64,000 nt of DNA from Actinomadura sp. DC4 (lineage in GTDB: Bacteria; Actinomycetota; Actinomycetes; Streptosporangiales; Streptosporangiaceae): assembly GCF_030406325.1 (NCBI RefSeq), contig NZ_JAUEQY010000002.1, positions 434,001-498,000 on the forward strand. Direction: 5' to 3'. Positions 43,317 to 51,511 of this stretch are shown here, piece by piece. The notes under the pieces were generated by a model. It worked only from the letters and a program-made list of their open reading frames with translations. It was not told where the DNA came from and did no database searches. How positions within the stretch are numbered: position 1 is the stretch's first letter; every line of letters starts with the position of its first letter. The position numbers and the translations under genes were made by a program.

Positions 43317-43322
43317 CCCGGA

Positions 43323-43340
43323 GCCGCCCGGGTGGGCGGC
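43323..43340 (+). terminator. Hairpin terminator after the MCE gene
   Basis: A perfect 7-bp stem GCCGCCC / GGGCGGC with a GGGT loop starts seven bases after the stop codon. There is no U-tract. It isolates the MCE gene from the GNAT gene. Confidence 0.65.
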
Positions 43341-43368
43341 ATGACCGGCGACACGGCACGATCGGGAT

Positions 43369-44130
43369 ATGGACGTACGCGAGCTGACCACGACCGATGA
43401 CCTGCGGGCGGCCTCGGACCTGCTCGCCGGGATCTGGCGGCCGACCGACCCCATGCCGTACGAGATGCTGCGCGTCCTCCAGCATCTCGGCGGGTACATC
43501 TCCGGCGTCTACGAGGGCGGCGCCCTGGTCGGGGCCTGCGCGGCCTTCCCGACGGCGGACGGGCGCCTGCACTCCCACATCACCGGGGTCTCCGCCCGCG
43601 GCAAGGGCGCCGGGTTCGAGATCAAGCGGCACCAGCGCCTGTGGGCCCTCGCCCACGGCGTCACCGCGATCACCTGGACCTTCGACCCTCTCGTCCGGCG
43701 CAACGCGTACTTCAACCTCGCGAAGCTGGCCGCACGGGTCGAGGAGTACCTGCCGGACTTCTACGGCGAGATGCCGGACGAGCTGAACGCCGGCGACCCG
43801 AGCGACCGCCTGCTGCTCTCCTGGGACCTCGACGCTCCGACGGTGGCGGCGGCCGTACGCGGTGAGCCGCCGATCTCACCGCCCGCCGCACAGGTCACGG
43901 TCCTCACCGAAGACCCGGACGGCCGCCCGGCCGAGGCCGATCCCGGCGGCGCCGCGCGGCTGGCGGTCGGCACCCCGGCCGACATCGCCGCGCTCCGCGC
44001 CGCCGATCCTCCGCTCGCCCTCGCCTGGCGGCGGGCCCAGCGGACGGCGCTCGGCGGGGCGCTGGACACCGGGTACCGCGTGGCCGGTTTCGCCCGGTCC
44101 GGCCACTACCTTCTGGAGGCGGCGCGATGA
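43369..44130 (+). CDS. GNAT-family acyltransferase (COG3375-like)
   Basis: A 253-aa acyltransferase. The N-terminal GNAT core has GALVGACAAF, LHSHITGVSARGKGAGFEIK and ITWTFDPLVRRNAYFNLAKL; the last block is typical of COG3375 proteins. It overlaps the next gene, a MenC/N-acylamino-acid-racemase relative, as ATGA. GNAT enzymes beside that family are known to N-succinylate amino acids. Probable role: N-acylation of D- or non-standard amino acids. Confidence 0.88.
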   Translation: MDVRELTTTDDLRAASDLLAGIWRPTDPMPYEMLRVLQHLGGYISGVYEGGALVGACAAFPTADGRLHSHITGVSARGKGAGFEIKRHQRLWALAHGVTAITWTFDPLVRRNAYFNLAKLAARVEEYLPDFYGEMPDELNAGDPSDRLLLSWDLDAPTVAAAVRGEPPISPPAAQVTVLTEDPDGRPAEADPGGAARLAVGTPADIAALRAADPPLALAWRRAQRTALGGALDTGYRVAGFARSGHYLLEAAR

Positions 44131-45248
44131 GGCTTTCCGGCGTGGAGCTGCGGCGGATCCGGATCCCGCTCGTCTCCCCGTTCCGCACGTCCTTCGCGAC
44201 CGAGACCGAGCGCGAGGTGCTGTTCGTCCGGGTGCTGGGCGAGGACGCCGAGGGCTGGGGCGAGTGCGTGGCGATCACCGAGCCGCTCTACTCCCCTGAG
44301 TACGTCGACGGCGCCGAACAGGTCATCCGCGACTTCCTGCTGCCGCGCCTGCCCGCGGACGTCACCGCCCCCGCCCTCGGCCCGGCGTTCGCGCCGGTGA
44401 AGGGGCATGCCATGGCCAAGGCGGCGGTCGAGATGGCGGTCCTGGACGCGGAGCTGCGCGGCGTCGGCATGTCGTACGCGGCCTACCTCGGGGGGATCCG
44501 CGACCGGGTGTCGACCGGGGTCTCGGTCGGGATCATGGACTCGATCCCCGAGCTGCTGGACCACGTGACCGGCTACCTCGCCGAGGGGTACGCCCGCATC
44601 AAGCTCAAGATCCAGCCGGGCTGGGACGTCGATCCGGTGCGCGCGGTGCGCGAGCGGTTCGGTGACATCCTGCTGCAGGTCGACGCCAACACCGCCTACA
44701 CGCGGGCCGACACGCGCCACCTCGCCGATCTGGACCCGTTCGAGCTGCTGTTCATCGAGCAGCCGCTCCCCGAGGAGGACCTGCTCGGTCACGCGACGCT
44801 CGCCTCGGCGCTCACGACGCCGATCTGCCTGGACGAGTCGATCGTGTCCGCCCAGGCCGCCGCGGACGCGCTCTCACTCGGCGCGTGCTCGGTCATCAAC
44901 GTGAAGGCGGGCCGGGTCGGCGGCTACCTGGAGGCGCGGCGGATCCACGACGTGTCCATGGCGCACGGCGTGCCGGTGTGGTGCGGCGGGATGCTGGAGA
45001 CCGGGCTCGGCCGCGCGGCCAACCTGGCGTTCGCGGCGCTGCCGGGCTGCACGCTGCCGGGCGACGTGTCCGCCTCCGACCGCTACTACAGCCAGGACGT
45101 CACCGAGCCGTTCCGGCTGGTGGACGGCCTGATGACCGTGCCGTCGGGCCCCGGCCTGGGCGTGGAGCCCCTCATGGACGTGCTCGACGCGATGACCGAG
45201 TCCAAGCGGTTCGTACGGCTCCCTCAGTCGCGTACGGGCAGCTCGTAG
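44127..45248 (+). CDS. Enolase-superfamily o-succinylbenzoate synthase / N-acylamino acid racemase
   Basis: A 373-aa enzyme with the two catalytic lysines of the OSBS/NSAR family (IKLKIQPGWD and NVKAGRVGG). Metal ligands lie in VDANTAY, FIEQPLPEEDL and CLDESIVS. The sequence resembles the bifunctional OSBS/N-succinylamino-acid racemase branch. No other menaquinone gene is present and it is coupled to a GNAT gene. Racemisation of N-acyl amino acids is therefore the more likely role; OSBS activity may persist. Confidence 0.9.
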   Translation: MRLSGVELRRIRIPLVSPFRTSFATETEREVLFVRVLGEDAEGWGECVAITEPLYSPEYVDGAEQVIRDFLLPRLPADVTAPALGPAFAPVKGHAMAKAAVEMAVLDAELRGVGMSYAAYLGGIRDRVSTGVSVGIMDSIPELLDHVTGYLAEGYARIKLKIQPGWDVDPVRAVRERFGDILLQVDANTAYTRADTRHLADLDPFELLFIEQPLPEEDLLGHATLASALTTPICLDESIVSAQAAADALSLGACSVINVKAGRVGGYLEARRIHDVSMAHGVPVWCGGMLETGLGRAANLAFAALPGCTLPGDVSASDRYYSQDVTEPFRLVDGLMTVPSGPGLGVEPLMDVLDAMTESKRFVRLPQSRTGSS

Positions 45249-45754
45249 ACGCGGCGGACGCTGGAGTCGATGCGGGAGATGTCCGTTCCGTACACGTGAA
45301 TGGAGATCGCCGTGGTGTCGCCGGAGTTGCGGACCCGGTGGATGTCGCCCGGCGGGGCGAAGCCGCTGATGTCGCCCGCCAGGTTGTCGTTCACACCGAC
45401 GCTCAGCAGGTGGTCGCCCTCGTGCACGAACAGCTCCTCGTGCTCGACGCCCTGCAGGACGCCGAAGACGCACCAGGTCACGTGGTCGTGAATCGACGTG
45501 ACCTGCCCGGGACGCCAGACGAGGCCGACGATGGAGAAGGCGCCGTCCGGCGCGGCGTACAGGGTGTGACTCTGGTACGCGTCCGGGTCGCCGGCGCGTT
45601 CCTCCGCGGTCAGCACGTCCGGCGTGGGCAGGTGCCGGCGCAGCTCGGCGCCGACGAGCACGGCGGTCTCGCGCCACCCCGCCTGCCGGGCCACGGCGGT
45701 ACGGATGCCCGCCACCAGCTCGGCCAGCCCGGGCCGTACGTCTCCGAACACCAT
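45224..45754 (-). CDS. Cysteine-dioxygenase-like cupin
   Basis: A protein of about 176 aa with a single cupin. The metal motif is TSIHDHVTWCVFGVLQG, followed by HEELF; a second His lies in PPGDIHRVRNSG. The layout matches cysteine dioxygenase or mercaptopropionate dioxygenase relatives, which oxidise thiols with iron and oxygen. The ATG at 45754 or one nine bases upstream could be used. It diverges from a LysR gene across a perfect palindrome. Its 3' end overlaps the racemase-like gene by 25 bases. Confidence 0.87.
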   Translation of the reverse strand: MVFGDVRPGLAELVAGIRTAVARQAGWRETAVLVGAELRRHLPTPDVLTAEERAGDPDAYQSHTLYAAPDGAFSIVGLVWRPGQVTSIHDHVTWCVFGVLQGVEHEELFVHEGDHLLSVGVNDNLAGDISGFAPPGDIHRVRNSGDTTAISIHVYGTDISRIDSSVRRVYELPVRD

Positions 45755-45824
45755 GGTCGTCATCGGTCACCTCCGCTTCCAGGATCGCCGGTCGGCCACT
45801 CATCGGTCTAATGCCAACTACTCC

Positions 45825-45838
45825 ATCTATCGATAGAT
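45825..45838. promoter_or_regulatory. Palindromic LysR-type operator candidate
   Basis: ATCTATCGATAGAT is a perfect 14-bp palindrome, A+T-rich against the background. It lies in the gap between the cupin gene and the divergent LysR gene, about 20 bases before the LysR start, so it is well placed for autoregulation and control of the cupin gene. Confidence 0.65.
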
Positions 45839-45858
45839 CTGGTTGATATGTTGACTCT

Positions 45859-46788
45859 GTGCTGGACGTTTCCCGCCTTCGGGTGCTCGTGGCGATCGCC
45901 CGTACCGGCTCGGTGACGGCCGCGGCCAAGGAGCTCCACTACTCCCAGCCGTCGGTCAGCCACCACCTCGCCCGGCTGGAGGCCGAGACCGGCGCCCAGC
46001 TCGTACGGCGGGCCGGGCGCGGCATCCGGCTGACCGAGGCCGGCCGCACGCTCGCCGAGCGCGGTGCGGAGATCCTCGGCCGCCTCGACGCCGCCGAGGC
46101 CGAACTCTCCGCGCACGTCGGGCTGAGCCAGGGCCGCGTACGGCTCGCGGCGTTCCCGTCCGCGCTGAGCACGTTCGTCCCGACCGCCGCCGCCCTGCTG
46201 GCCGAACGCCACCCGGGCCTGCGCGTGAGCCTGACCGAGGCCGAGCCCCCGGAGGCCGTCCGCATGCTGCGGGCCGGGTACGTCGACGTCGCGGTGATCT
46301 TCCGGTACGACCTCGGCAGCGAGGACGACGGCATCGCCGCCCTGCGGCTGCTGGACGAGCCGAGCTACCTGGTGACGGCCGACGCGGCCGACCCGGACCT
46401 CGCCGCCCACGCGGACGCCGAGTGGATCGCGGGCTGCGACCGCTGCCGGCTGCACCTGCTGGACATGTGCTCGCGGGCGGGCTTCGACCCCCGCGTGTCG
46501 TTCACGACGGACGACTTCGTGGCCGTCCAGGCCCTCGTGGCGGCGGGCCTGGGCGTGACGACCCTGCCGGGCCTGCCTCTGCTCGCCGCCCGGAACCCTT
46601 CGGTGCACACGGCCGTACTGCCGGAGTCGACCAGGTACGTCCTTGCCGCGACGTACGGCCAGCCGCCCGAACCCCCCGCCACGACCGCGCTCCTGGAGGC
46701 CCTCACCGAGGCCACCGCGTCGATGGGCGACCGGCTCAGTAGAGGTTCCCCGGCGAGTCCAGGAACACCTGCCGGCCGGCCGGGGTGA
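45859..46788 (+). CDS. LysR-family transcriptional regulator
   Basis: A 309-aa LysR regulator with a GTG start. Winged helix at 1-60 (VTAAAKELHYSQPSVSHHLARL) and an effector domain at 85-290. It is divergent from the cysteine-dioxygenase-like cupin, which is the probable target; the effector could be a sulfur compound. The 3' end overlaps the convergent methyltransferase gene by 53 bases, so the last 15-20 residues (RGSPASPGTPAGRPG) are poorly constrained. Confidence 0.92.
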   Translation: MLDVSRLRVLVAIARTGSVTAAAKELHYSQPSVSHHLARLEAETGAQLVRRAGRGIRLTEAGRTLAERGAEILGRLDAAEAELSAHVGLSQGRVRLAAFPSALSTFVPTAAALLAERHPGLRVSLTEAEPPEAVRMLRAGYVDVAVIFRYDLGSEDDGIAALRLLDEPSYLVTADAADPDLAAHADAEWIAGCDRCRLHLLDMCSRAGFDPRVSFTTDDFVAVQALVAAGLGVTTLPGLPLLAARNPSVHTAVLPESTRYVLAATYGQPPEPPATTALLEALTEATASMGDRLSRGSPASPGTPAGRPG

Positions 46789-47872
46789 CGGTCAGCCCGA
46801 ACCGCGTGAGGTCCGGCTCGCCCACGTCCTGCCACCGCCGGCAGGCGGACTCCACCTCGCTCCACAGGTCGCGCGGCCCGCCCTCGTAGACGGCGAACTC
46901 CTCACACCCGTCGTCGCAGAAGAACACCGCCGCCCACGACCGGTCGGCCAGGCCGTAGACGTACAGCGTCGTCGTGCCGTCCTCGCCGGCGCTCGCGGCG
47001 TGAACGGCGTCCGGGACGCGCAGGCCGATGAAGAAGTCCGCGGCGATGAGCTCGGCACGCCGCAGCGTGGTCGCCGACTCCCGCCGGTCCACCGGCCAGT
47101 CCTCGCCCGGCAGGTACTCCTCGTGCACCGGCCAGGTGCCGCGCCGGCGCCGGTCGAGCATGAACTCCACCGGGCGCGTGAACCGGCCCTCCGCAGTGCC
47201 GTCGCCCGCCGTACGAAGCCGGACGACCGCCGCCGCGTGCGTCCACCCGGTGCGCCACGGAACGACGATCAGCCCGCCCGCCCGGGTCTGCCCGACCCAT
47301 GCCGGTGGCACCTCCCGTACGGCGAACGTGGCCTGGATCCGGTCGTACGGTGCGCCGTCCGGCCGGCCCTCGGCGCCGTCACCCGCCACGACGAGCGCCT
47401 GGACACCGGCGTCGCGCAGGCGCGCGGCGGCCGCCCCGGCGAGGCCGGCGTCGATCTCGACTCCCGCGACACGTCCCGGGCCGGCCCGGTGGGCGAGCAG
47501 GCCGGTCGTCCAGCCGGTGCCGACGCCGATGTCCAGCACGCGATGGCCCGGGTGTACGTCCAGGTCAGAGAGCATTTCCGCAACGAGCGTCGGCTGTGAG
47601 GACGAGGAGGTCGCTACCTCGCCCGGCTCACGCCCGGAGTGCCGGCCGTCGTCCCACTGGGTGACGATCGGGACGTCCTCGCCGGCCCACCGCTCCCACG
47701 CACGCGGGTCGTCGCGCCGGTCGACCGTGAGGTACCCGTCCGGGGTGAGCGGCCAGACCAGGTCCGGCAGCGCCAGCCGCCGGGGATGGCCCGCGATCAC
47801 CTCGGCCCACGGCACCTGCCGCCGTCCTGGAGCAGCCTGCCGCTGAGACGCGCCTCCGCTCACGTCGGTCAC
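46736..47872 (-). CDS. Protein-L-isoaspartate methyltransferase homologue, probable RiPP-modifying enzyme
   Basis: A 378-aa SAM-dependent methyltransferase. The PIMT signature TSSSSQPTLVAEML (about 88-101) precedes motif I VLDIGVGTGWTTG (112-124). About 150 residues follow the Rossmann core, a C-terminal extension absent from housekeeping PIMT (about 220 aa) but seen in PIMT homologues of peptide-natural-product clusters. The GTG at 47872 overlaps the stop of a 34-codon gene as GTGA; upstream in-frame codons back to 48058 would run through that gene. This coupling points to the small peptide as its substrate, which would be methylated on Asp and cyclised to aspartimide. Confidence 0.82.
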   Translation of the reverse strand: MTDVSGGASQRQAAPGRRQVPWAEVIAGHPRRLALPDLVWPLTPDGYLTVDRRDDPRAWERWAGEDVPIVTQWDDGRHSGREPGEVATSSSSQPTLVAEMLSDLDVHPGHRVLDIGVGTGWTTGLLAHRAGPGRVAGVEIDAGLAGAAAARLRDAGVQALVVAGDGAEGRPDGAPYDRIQATFAVREVPPAWVGQTRAGGLIVVPWRTGWTHAAAVVRLRTAGDGTAEGRFTRPVEFMLDRRRRGTWPVHEEYLPGEDWPVDRRESATTLRRAELIAADFFIGLRVPDAVHAASAGEDGTTTLYVYGLADRSWAAVFFCDDGCEEFAVYEGGPRDLWSEVESACRRWQDVGEPDLTRFGLTVTPAGRQVFLDSPGNLY

Positions 47873-47973
47873 TTCTTCTCGTGCCGCCCGCCGCCCGTGC
47901 TGGGGCCGGTGTCGGGGCTGGGCGGGTTCGGTGGTGGCGGATTCTGCGGCTTCGGCTTGTCGTGCTGGCCCAT
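47869..47973 (-). CDS. 34-aa Pro-rich peptide, candidate RiPP precursor
   Basis: A small gene that short-ORF filters miss. The ATG at 47973 has GGAGGTG four bases upstream, one of the best ribosome sites in the window. The peptide begins MGQHDKPKPQNPPPPNPPSP, continues Asp-Thr-Gly-Pro-Ser-Thr and ends in a Gly/Arg/Lys-rich tail. It has two Asp residues (D5, D21), no Cys and a net positive charge. Its TGA overlaps the start of the PIMT-like gene. Asp21, followed by Thr-Gly, is the most plausible modification site. Whether it is secreted or processed is unknown. Confidence 0.65.
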   Translation of the reverse strand: MGQHDKPKPQNPPPPNPPSPDTGPSTGGGRHEKK

Positions 47974-48093
47974 GGTCACCTCCATGCGATGCGCCTGCCG
48001 CGGACGCTATCCCGACGCGGAGATCGAGTGTCCTCATGGTTGCGAACCGGTCACTCACGGTTTCGCGGGCCAGGTGAATCGCGGCCCCGGGTT

Positions 48094-48480
48094 GTGATCC
48101 TCGACCACCTGCGTGCCGCCTCGGAGCCGATGGACGCCCACGCCGTGGCCGGCGCGACCGGGCAGCACGTCACCACCGTGCGGTTCCATCTCGGCATCCT
48201 CATCGAGGCCGGGCTCGTCACCTCCACCCGGCGGCCGCCGTACGCCCCCGCCTCGCGAGGCCGGCAGCGCCTACCAAGAGCTCGCCGAGGTGCTGGCCAC
48301 GCACTTCGGCTCGACGCGCAGCGCCGAGCAGGCCGATGCCGGCTGGGCGGCTCGGCGGCTCTCCGCACAGGCGCCCGCGGCGTCCTCGGCGCAGGCCAGG
48401 CAGCGGATCGTCGCGATGTTCGCCGAGATGGGCTGCGTCGCCCTCGAAGTGGTGAAGGTCCTCGCCCTGCTCACTGACGA
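48094..48480 (+). pseudogene. Frameshifted and truncated HTH (ArsR-type) regulator
   Basis: The first half reads in one frame as an ArsR/DeoR-type winged helix (ILDHLRAASEP, then GQHVTTVRFHLGILIEAGLV). Near 48245-48249 a run of five C shifts the frame, and the protein continues in another frame (EAGSAYQELAEVLATHFG, then MFAEMGCVALEVVKV). Removing one C restores continuity. The usual C-terminal effector domain of this family is missing because the sequence runs into the convergent VOC gene. It is therefore probably a decayed gene; a homopolymer sequencing error could explain the shift but not the missing end. Confidence 0.75.
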
Positions 48481-48825
48481 TCAGAGGTCGTACGCCGTCG
48501 GGTGCCGCGGCTCGTACAACGAGAGCTCCGCGCCGCTCGGCAGGCGGATCGCCGCCACCGAACCCCAGCCGGCGTTCACGACCGGCTGGGCGAGTTCGAC
48601 GCCCTTGCCGGCCAGCGACGCGAGGGTCTCCTGAAGGTCGTCGCACATGAGGTAGAACTCGTGCTTCGGCTCCCCGGGATGGACGGCGGCCTCCGAGGGC
48701 GGCAGCTGGAAGATCAGCCAGCCGTCCCCGGCGTCGACGTGGGGAAAGCCGAGCACGTCGCGCAGGAATGCCCGATCGGCGTCCGCGTCGGAGCTGTACA
48801 GGATCACATGAGCGCCATTGATCAT
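48481..48825 (-). CDS. VOC-superfamily protein (glyoxalase/bleomycin-resistance fold)
   Basis: A 114-aa vicinal-oxygen-chelate protein: two beta-alpha-beta-beta-beta modules, AHVILYSSDADADRAFLRDVL at the start and LPSGAELSLYEPRHP at the end. The potential metal ligands include H54 and the Glu near the C-terminus. It is an enzyme or binding protein of unknown substrate. It lies tail to tail with the decayed HTH gene and next to an aldo/keto reductase on the same strand (24-base gap). Confidence 0.9.
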   Translation of the reverse strand: MINGAHVILYSSDADADRAFLRDVLGFPHVDAGDGWLIFQLPPSEAAVHPGEPKHEFYLMCDDLQETLASLAGKGVELAQPVVNAGWGSVAAIRLPSGAELSLYEPRHPTAYDL

Positions 48826-48849
48826 GCGTCTATCCTGGCCGCCCGGAGA

Positions 48850-49893
<1,044 letters not shown>

Positions 49894-49916
49894 GACACCC
49901 ACCTAACGGTCCCCGA

Positions 49917-49967
49917 GTTCCATTAACATCAAGAGGACGCTAGCACGCGAAAGGCGGCTAATGGAAC
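49917..49967. promoter_or_regulatory. Widely spaced inverted repeat at the TetR/AKR divergent promoter
   Basis: GTTCCATTA (49917-49925) and TAATGGAAC (49959-49967) are perfect complements with a 33-base spacer, giving 42 bp centre to centre (about four helical turns). One arm covers the TetR start codon. Two TetR dimers or a DNA loop could use them, or the match may be chance. Confidence 0.45.
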
Positions 49968-50581
49968 ACCAGGCCCATTACGAGCCCGGCTCGGTGCGAC
50001 CGGGCGGACGGACCGCGCGCGTACGGACGGCGGTCCTCACGGCGGCCGGCGACGCGCTCGCCGAGCACGGTTTCGACCGCCTCGACCTCGCCGACGTCGC
50101 ACGCCGCGCGGACGTGGGCAAGACCACCGTCTACCGCCGCTGGGGCACGGTGACCGGGCTGGTCGCCGACCTGCTCACGGACATGGCCGAGCAGTCGCTG
50201 CCGCGCGCCCGTACCGGCGAGCTGCTCGGCGACCTGCGGGCCAACGCCCGGCTCGTCCAGCGCACGCTCACCGACCCACGGCAGCGCGCGCTGTTCACGG
50301 CGGTGATCGCCGCCGCCACGTGCGACGCTCGTACGGCCGAGGCCCTGCACCGCTTCTACGACACCCGCATCGGCGAGTGGGCGCCGTGCGTGGACGAGGC
50401 GGTGGACCGCGGCGAGCTACCCGCGGGCACCGACGCCCGCGAGGTGATCCGCGCGGTCTCCGCGCCGCTCTACTACCGGCTGCTGGCGAGCGGCGATCCG
50501 CTCGACGAGCAAGCGGCCGACCGCGCCGCCGAGGCCGCGGCGGCGGCGGCCAGAGCCGGGGTGTACGTCACTCGCCGGTGA
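49961..50581 (+). CDS. TetR-family transcriptional regulator
   Basis: A 206-aa TetR regulator: helix-turn-helix at about 25-65 (FDRLDLADVARRADVGKTTVYRRW) and a C-terminal TetR_C domain, Ala-rich at the end. The ATG at 49961 lacks an obvious ribosome site apart from AAAGGCGG nearby. Divergent from the aldo/keto reductase gene and convergent with the enoyl-CoA hydratase, overlapping it by 14 bases. It could also bind the KstR-like sites at 51401 and 51456. Confidence 0.92.
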   Translation: MEHQAHYEPGSVRPGGRTARVRTAVLTAAGDALAEHGFDRLDLADVARRADVGKTTVYRRWGTVTGLVADLLTDMAEQSLPRARTGELLGDLRANARLVQRTLTDPRQRALFTAVIAAATCDARTAEALHRFYDTRIGEWAPCVDEAVDRGELPAGTDAREVIRAVSAPLYYRLLASGDPLDEQAADRAAEAAAAAARAGVYVTRR

Positions 50582-51380
50582 AGTTCGGCGGGCGTTTCTC
50601 CCGGAACGCCTTGGTGCCCTCCTCGGCGTCCTTCGAGGCGAACACCGGCCAGCCGATCTCGTCGGAGACCTTCAGCGCGGCCTCCTCGTCCAGCCCCTCG
50701 GTCCGGCGGTAGGTCTGGAGGATCGCCTGGACGGACAGCGGGCCGCTGGCGGCGAGAAGGTCCGCGTACTCCCGCGCCGCCTGGAGCGCCGTCCCGTCCG
50801 GGACGACTCGCGTGATCATTCCGTACTGCAGCGCCTCCGAAGGCGTCACGGACCGGCCGGTGAGCAGGATGTCCATCGCGAAGGTGTAGGGGATCTGCCG
50901 GGGCAGCCGCACCGCAGAACCGCCCATCGGGAAAAGCCCGCGCCGTGCCTCGTACAGGCCCAGCGTCGCACCCTCGGCCACGATCCGGATGTCGGTGCCG
51001 AGCAGGAGCTCGGTGCCACCGGCCACGGCGTAGCCCTCGATCGCGCTGATCAGCGGCTTGGTCGGCACGGTGTCGCGGAGCAGGCCCTTCCAGTGGTAGT
51101 CCGTGATCTCGGCGGCCCGCCGACGGACGCGCTCGTCCTCGGACGGCCGGCTCATGGCCTTGAGGTCCGCGCCCGCGCAGAAGTGTCCCTCGGCTCCGGT
51201 CAGGATGCCGACGCGTACCTCGTCCGTGGCCGTGATGTAGGCCCACGCGTCGGCCATGCCGACGAGCATGTCGGCGCTGAGCGCGTTGCGCGACTCAGGC
51301 CGGCTCATCGTGACCGTGACGACGTGCCCGTCACGTTCTACCGTGCAGTGTGCGGTGCTGATCGGCAGCCGCTCGGCCAT
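50568..51380 (-). CDS. Enoyl-CoA hydratase/isomerase family protein
   Basis: A 270-aa crotonase-fold enzyme. Oxyanion-hole segments are HFCAGADLKAM and AIEGYAVAGGTELLLG; the usual first catalytic Glu position is near residue 115. It hydrates or isomerises enoyl-CoA thioesters in beta-oxidation-like pathways. The ATG at 51380 has GGAGG five bases upstream; nine additional residues from 51407 are less likely. Divergent from the acyl-CoA synthetase gene through two similar operator-like sites. Confidence 0.93.
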   Translation of the reverse strand: MAERLPISTAHCTVERDGHVVTVTMSRPESRNALSADMLVGMADAWAYITATDEVRVGILTGAEGHFCAGADLKAMSRPSEDERVRRRAAEITDYHWKGLLRDTVPTKPLISAIEGYAVAGGTELLLGTDIRIVAEGATLGLYEARRGLFPMGGSAVRLPRQIPYTFAMDILLTGRSVTPSEALQYGMITRVVPDGTALQAAREYADLLAASGPLSVQAILQTYRRTEGLDEEAALKVSDEIGWPVFASKDAEEGTKAFREKRPPNFTGE

Positions 51381-51400
51381 GCCCGCCTCCTCGCTGACAC

Positions 51401-51422
51401 AAAACAAGAACGAATTCTAGTG
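51401..51422. promoter_or_regulatory. KstR-like operator copy 1
   Basis: First of two 22-bp sites sharing 17 positions (AAAACxAGAACGxxxTCTAxTG). The core AAGAACGAATTCTA is close to the TnnAACnnGTTnnA pattern known for KstR. It lies 20 bases upstream of the hydratase start. Confidence 0.55.
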
Positions 51423-51455
51423 ATGATGCCCACCATCCAACAGGCCTTGCTCCCC

Positions 51456-51477
51456 AAAACGAGAACGTGATCTACTG
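51456..51477. promoter_or_regulatory. KstR-like operator copy 2
   Basis: Second copy, 55 bp (about five turns) after the first in the same orientation, with core GAGAACGTGATCTA. It ends 35 bases before the acyl-CoA synthetase ATG, so each divergent gene has a site near its start. Confidence 0.55.
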
Positions 51478-51511
51478 CGGGACGAGACGCCTCCATGACC
51501 GGGAGGGAACG

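Noticed and set aside
44127-45248. Housekeeping menaquinone gene menC
   Set aside because: No other men gene is in the window and the gene is coupled to a GNAT gene; racemase-type function is preferred, though OSBS activity cannot be excluded.
46736-47973. FxLD-type lantibiotic or ATP-grasp peptide (graspetide) cluster
   Set aside because: The peptide has no FxLD motif, Cys or Ser/Thr-rich core, and no lanthionine synthetase or ATP-grasp gene lies nearby.
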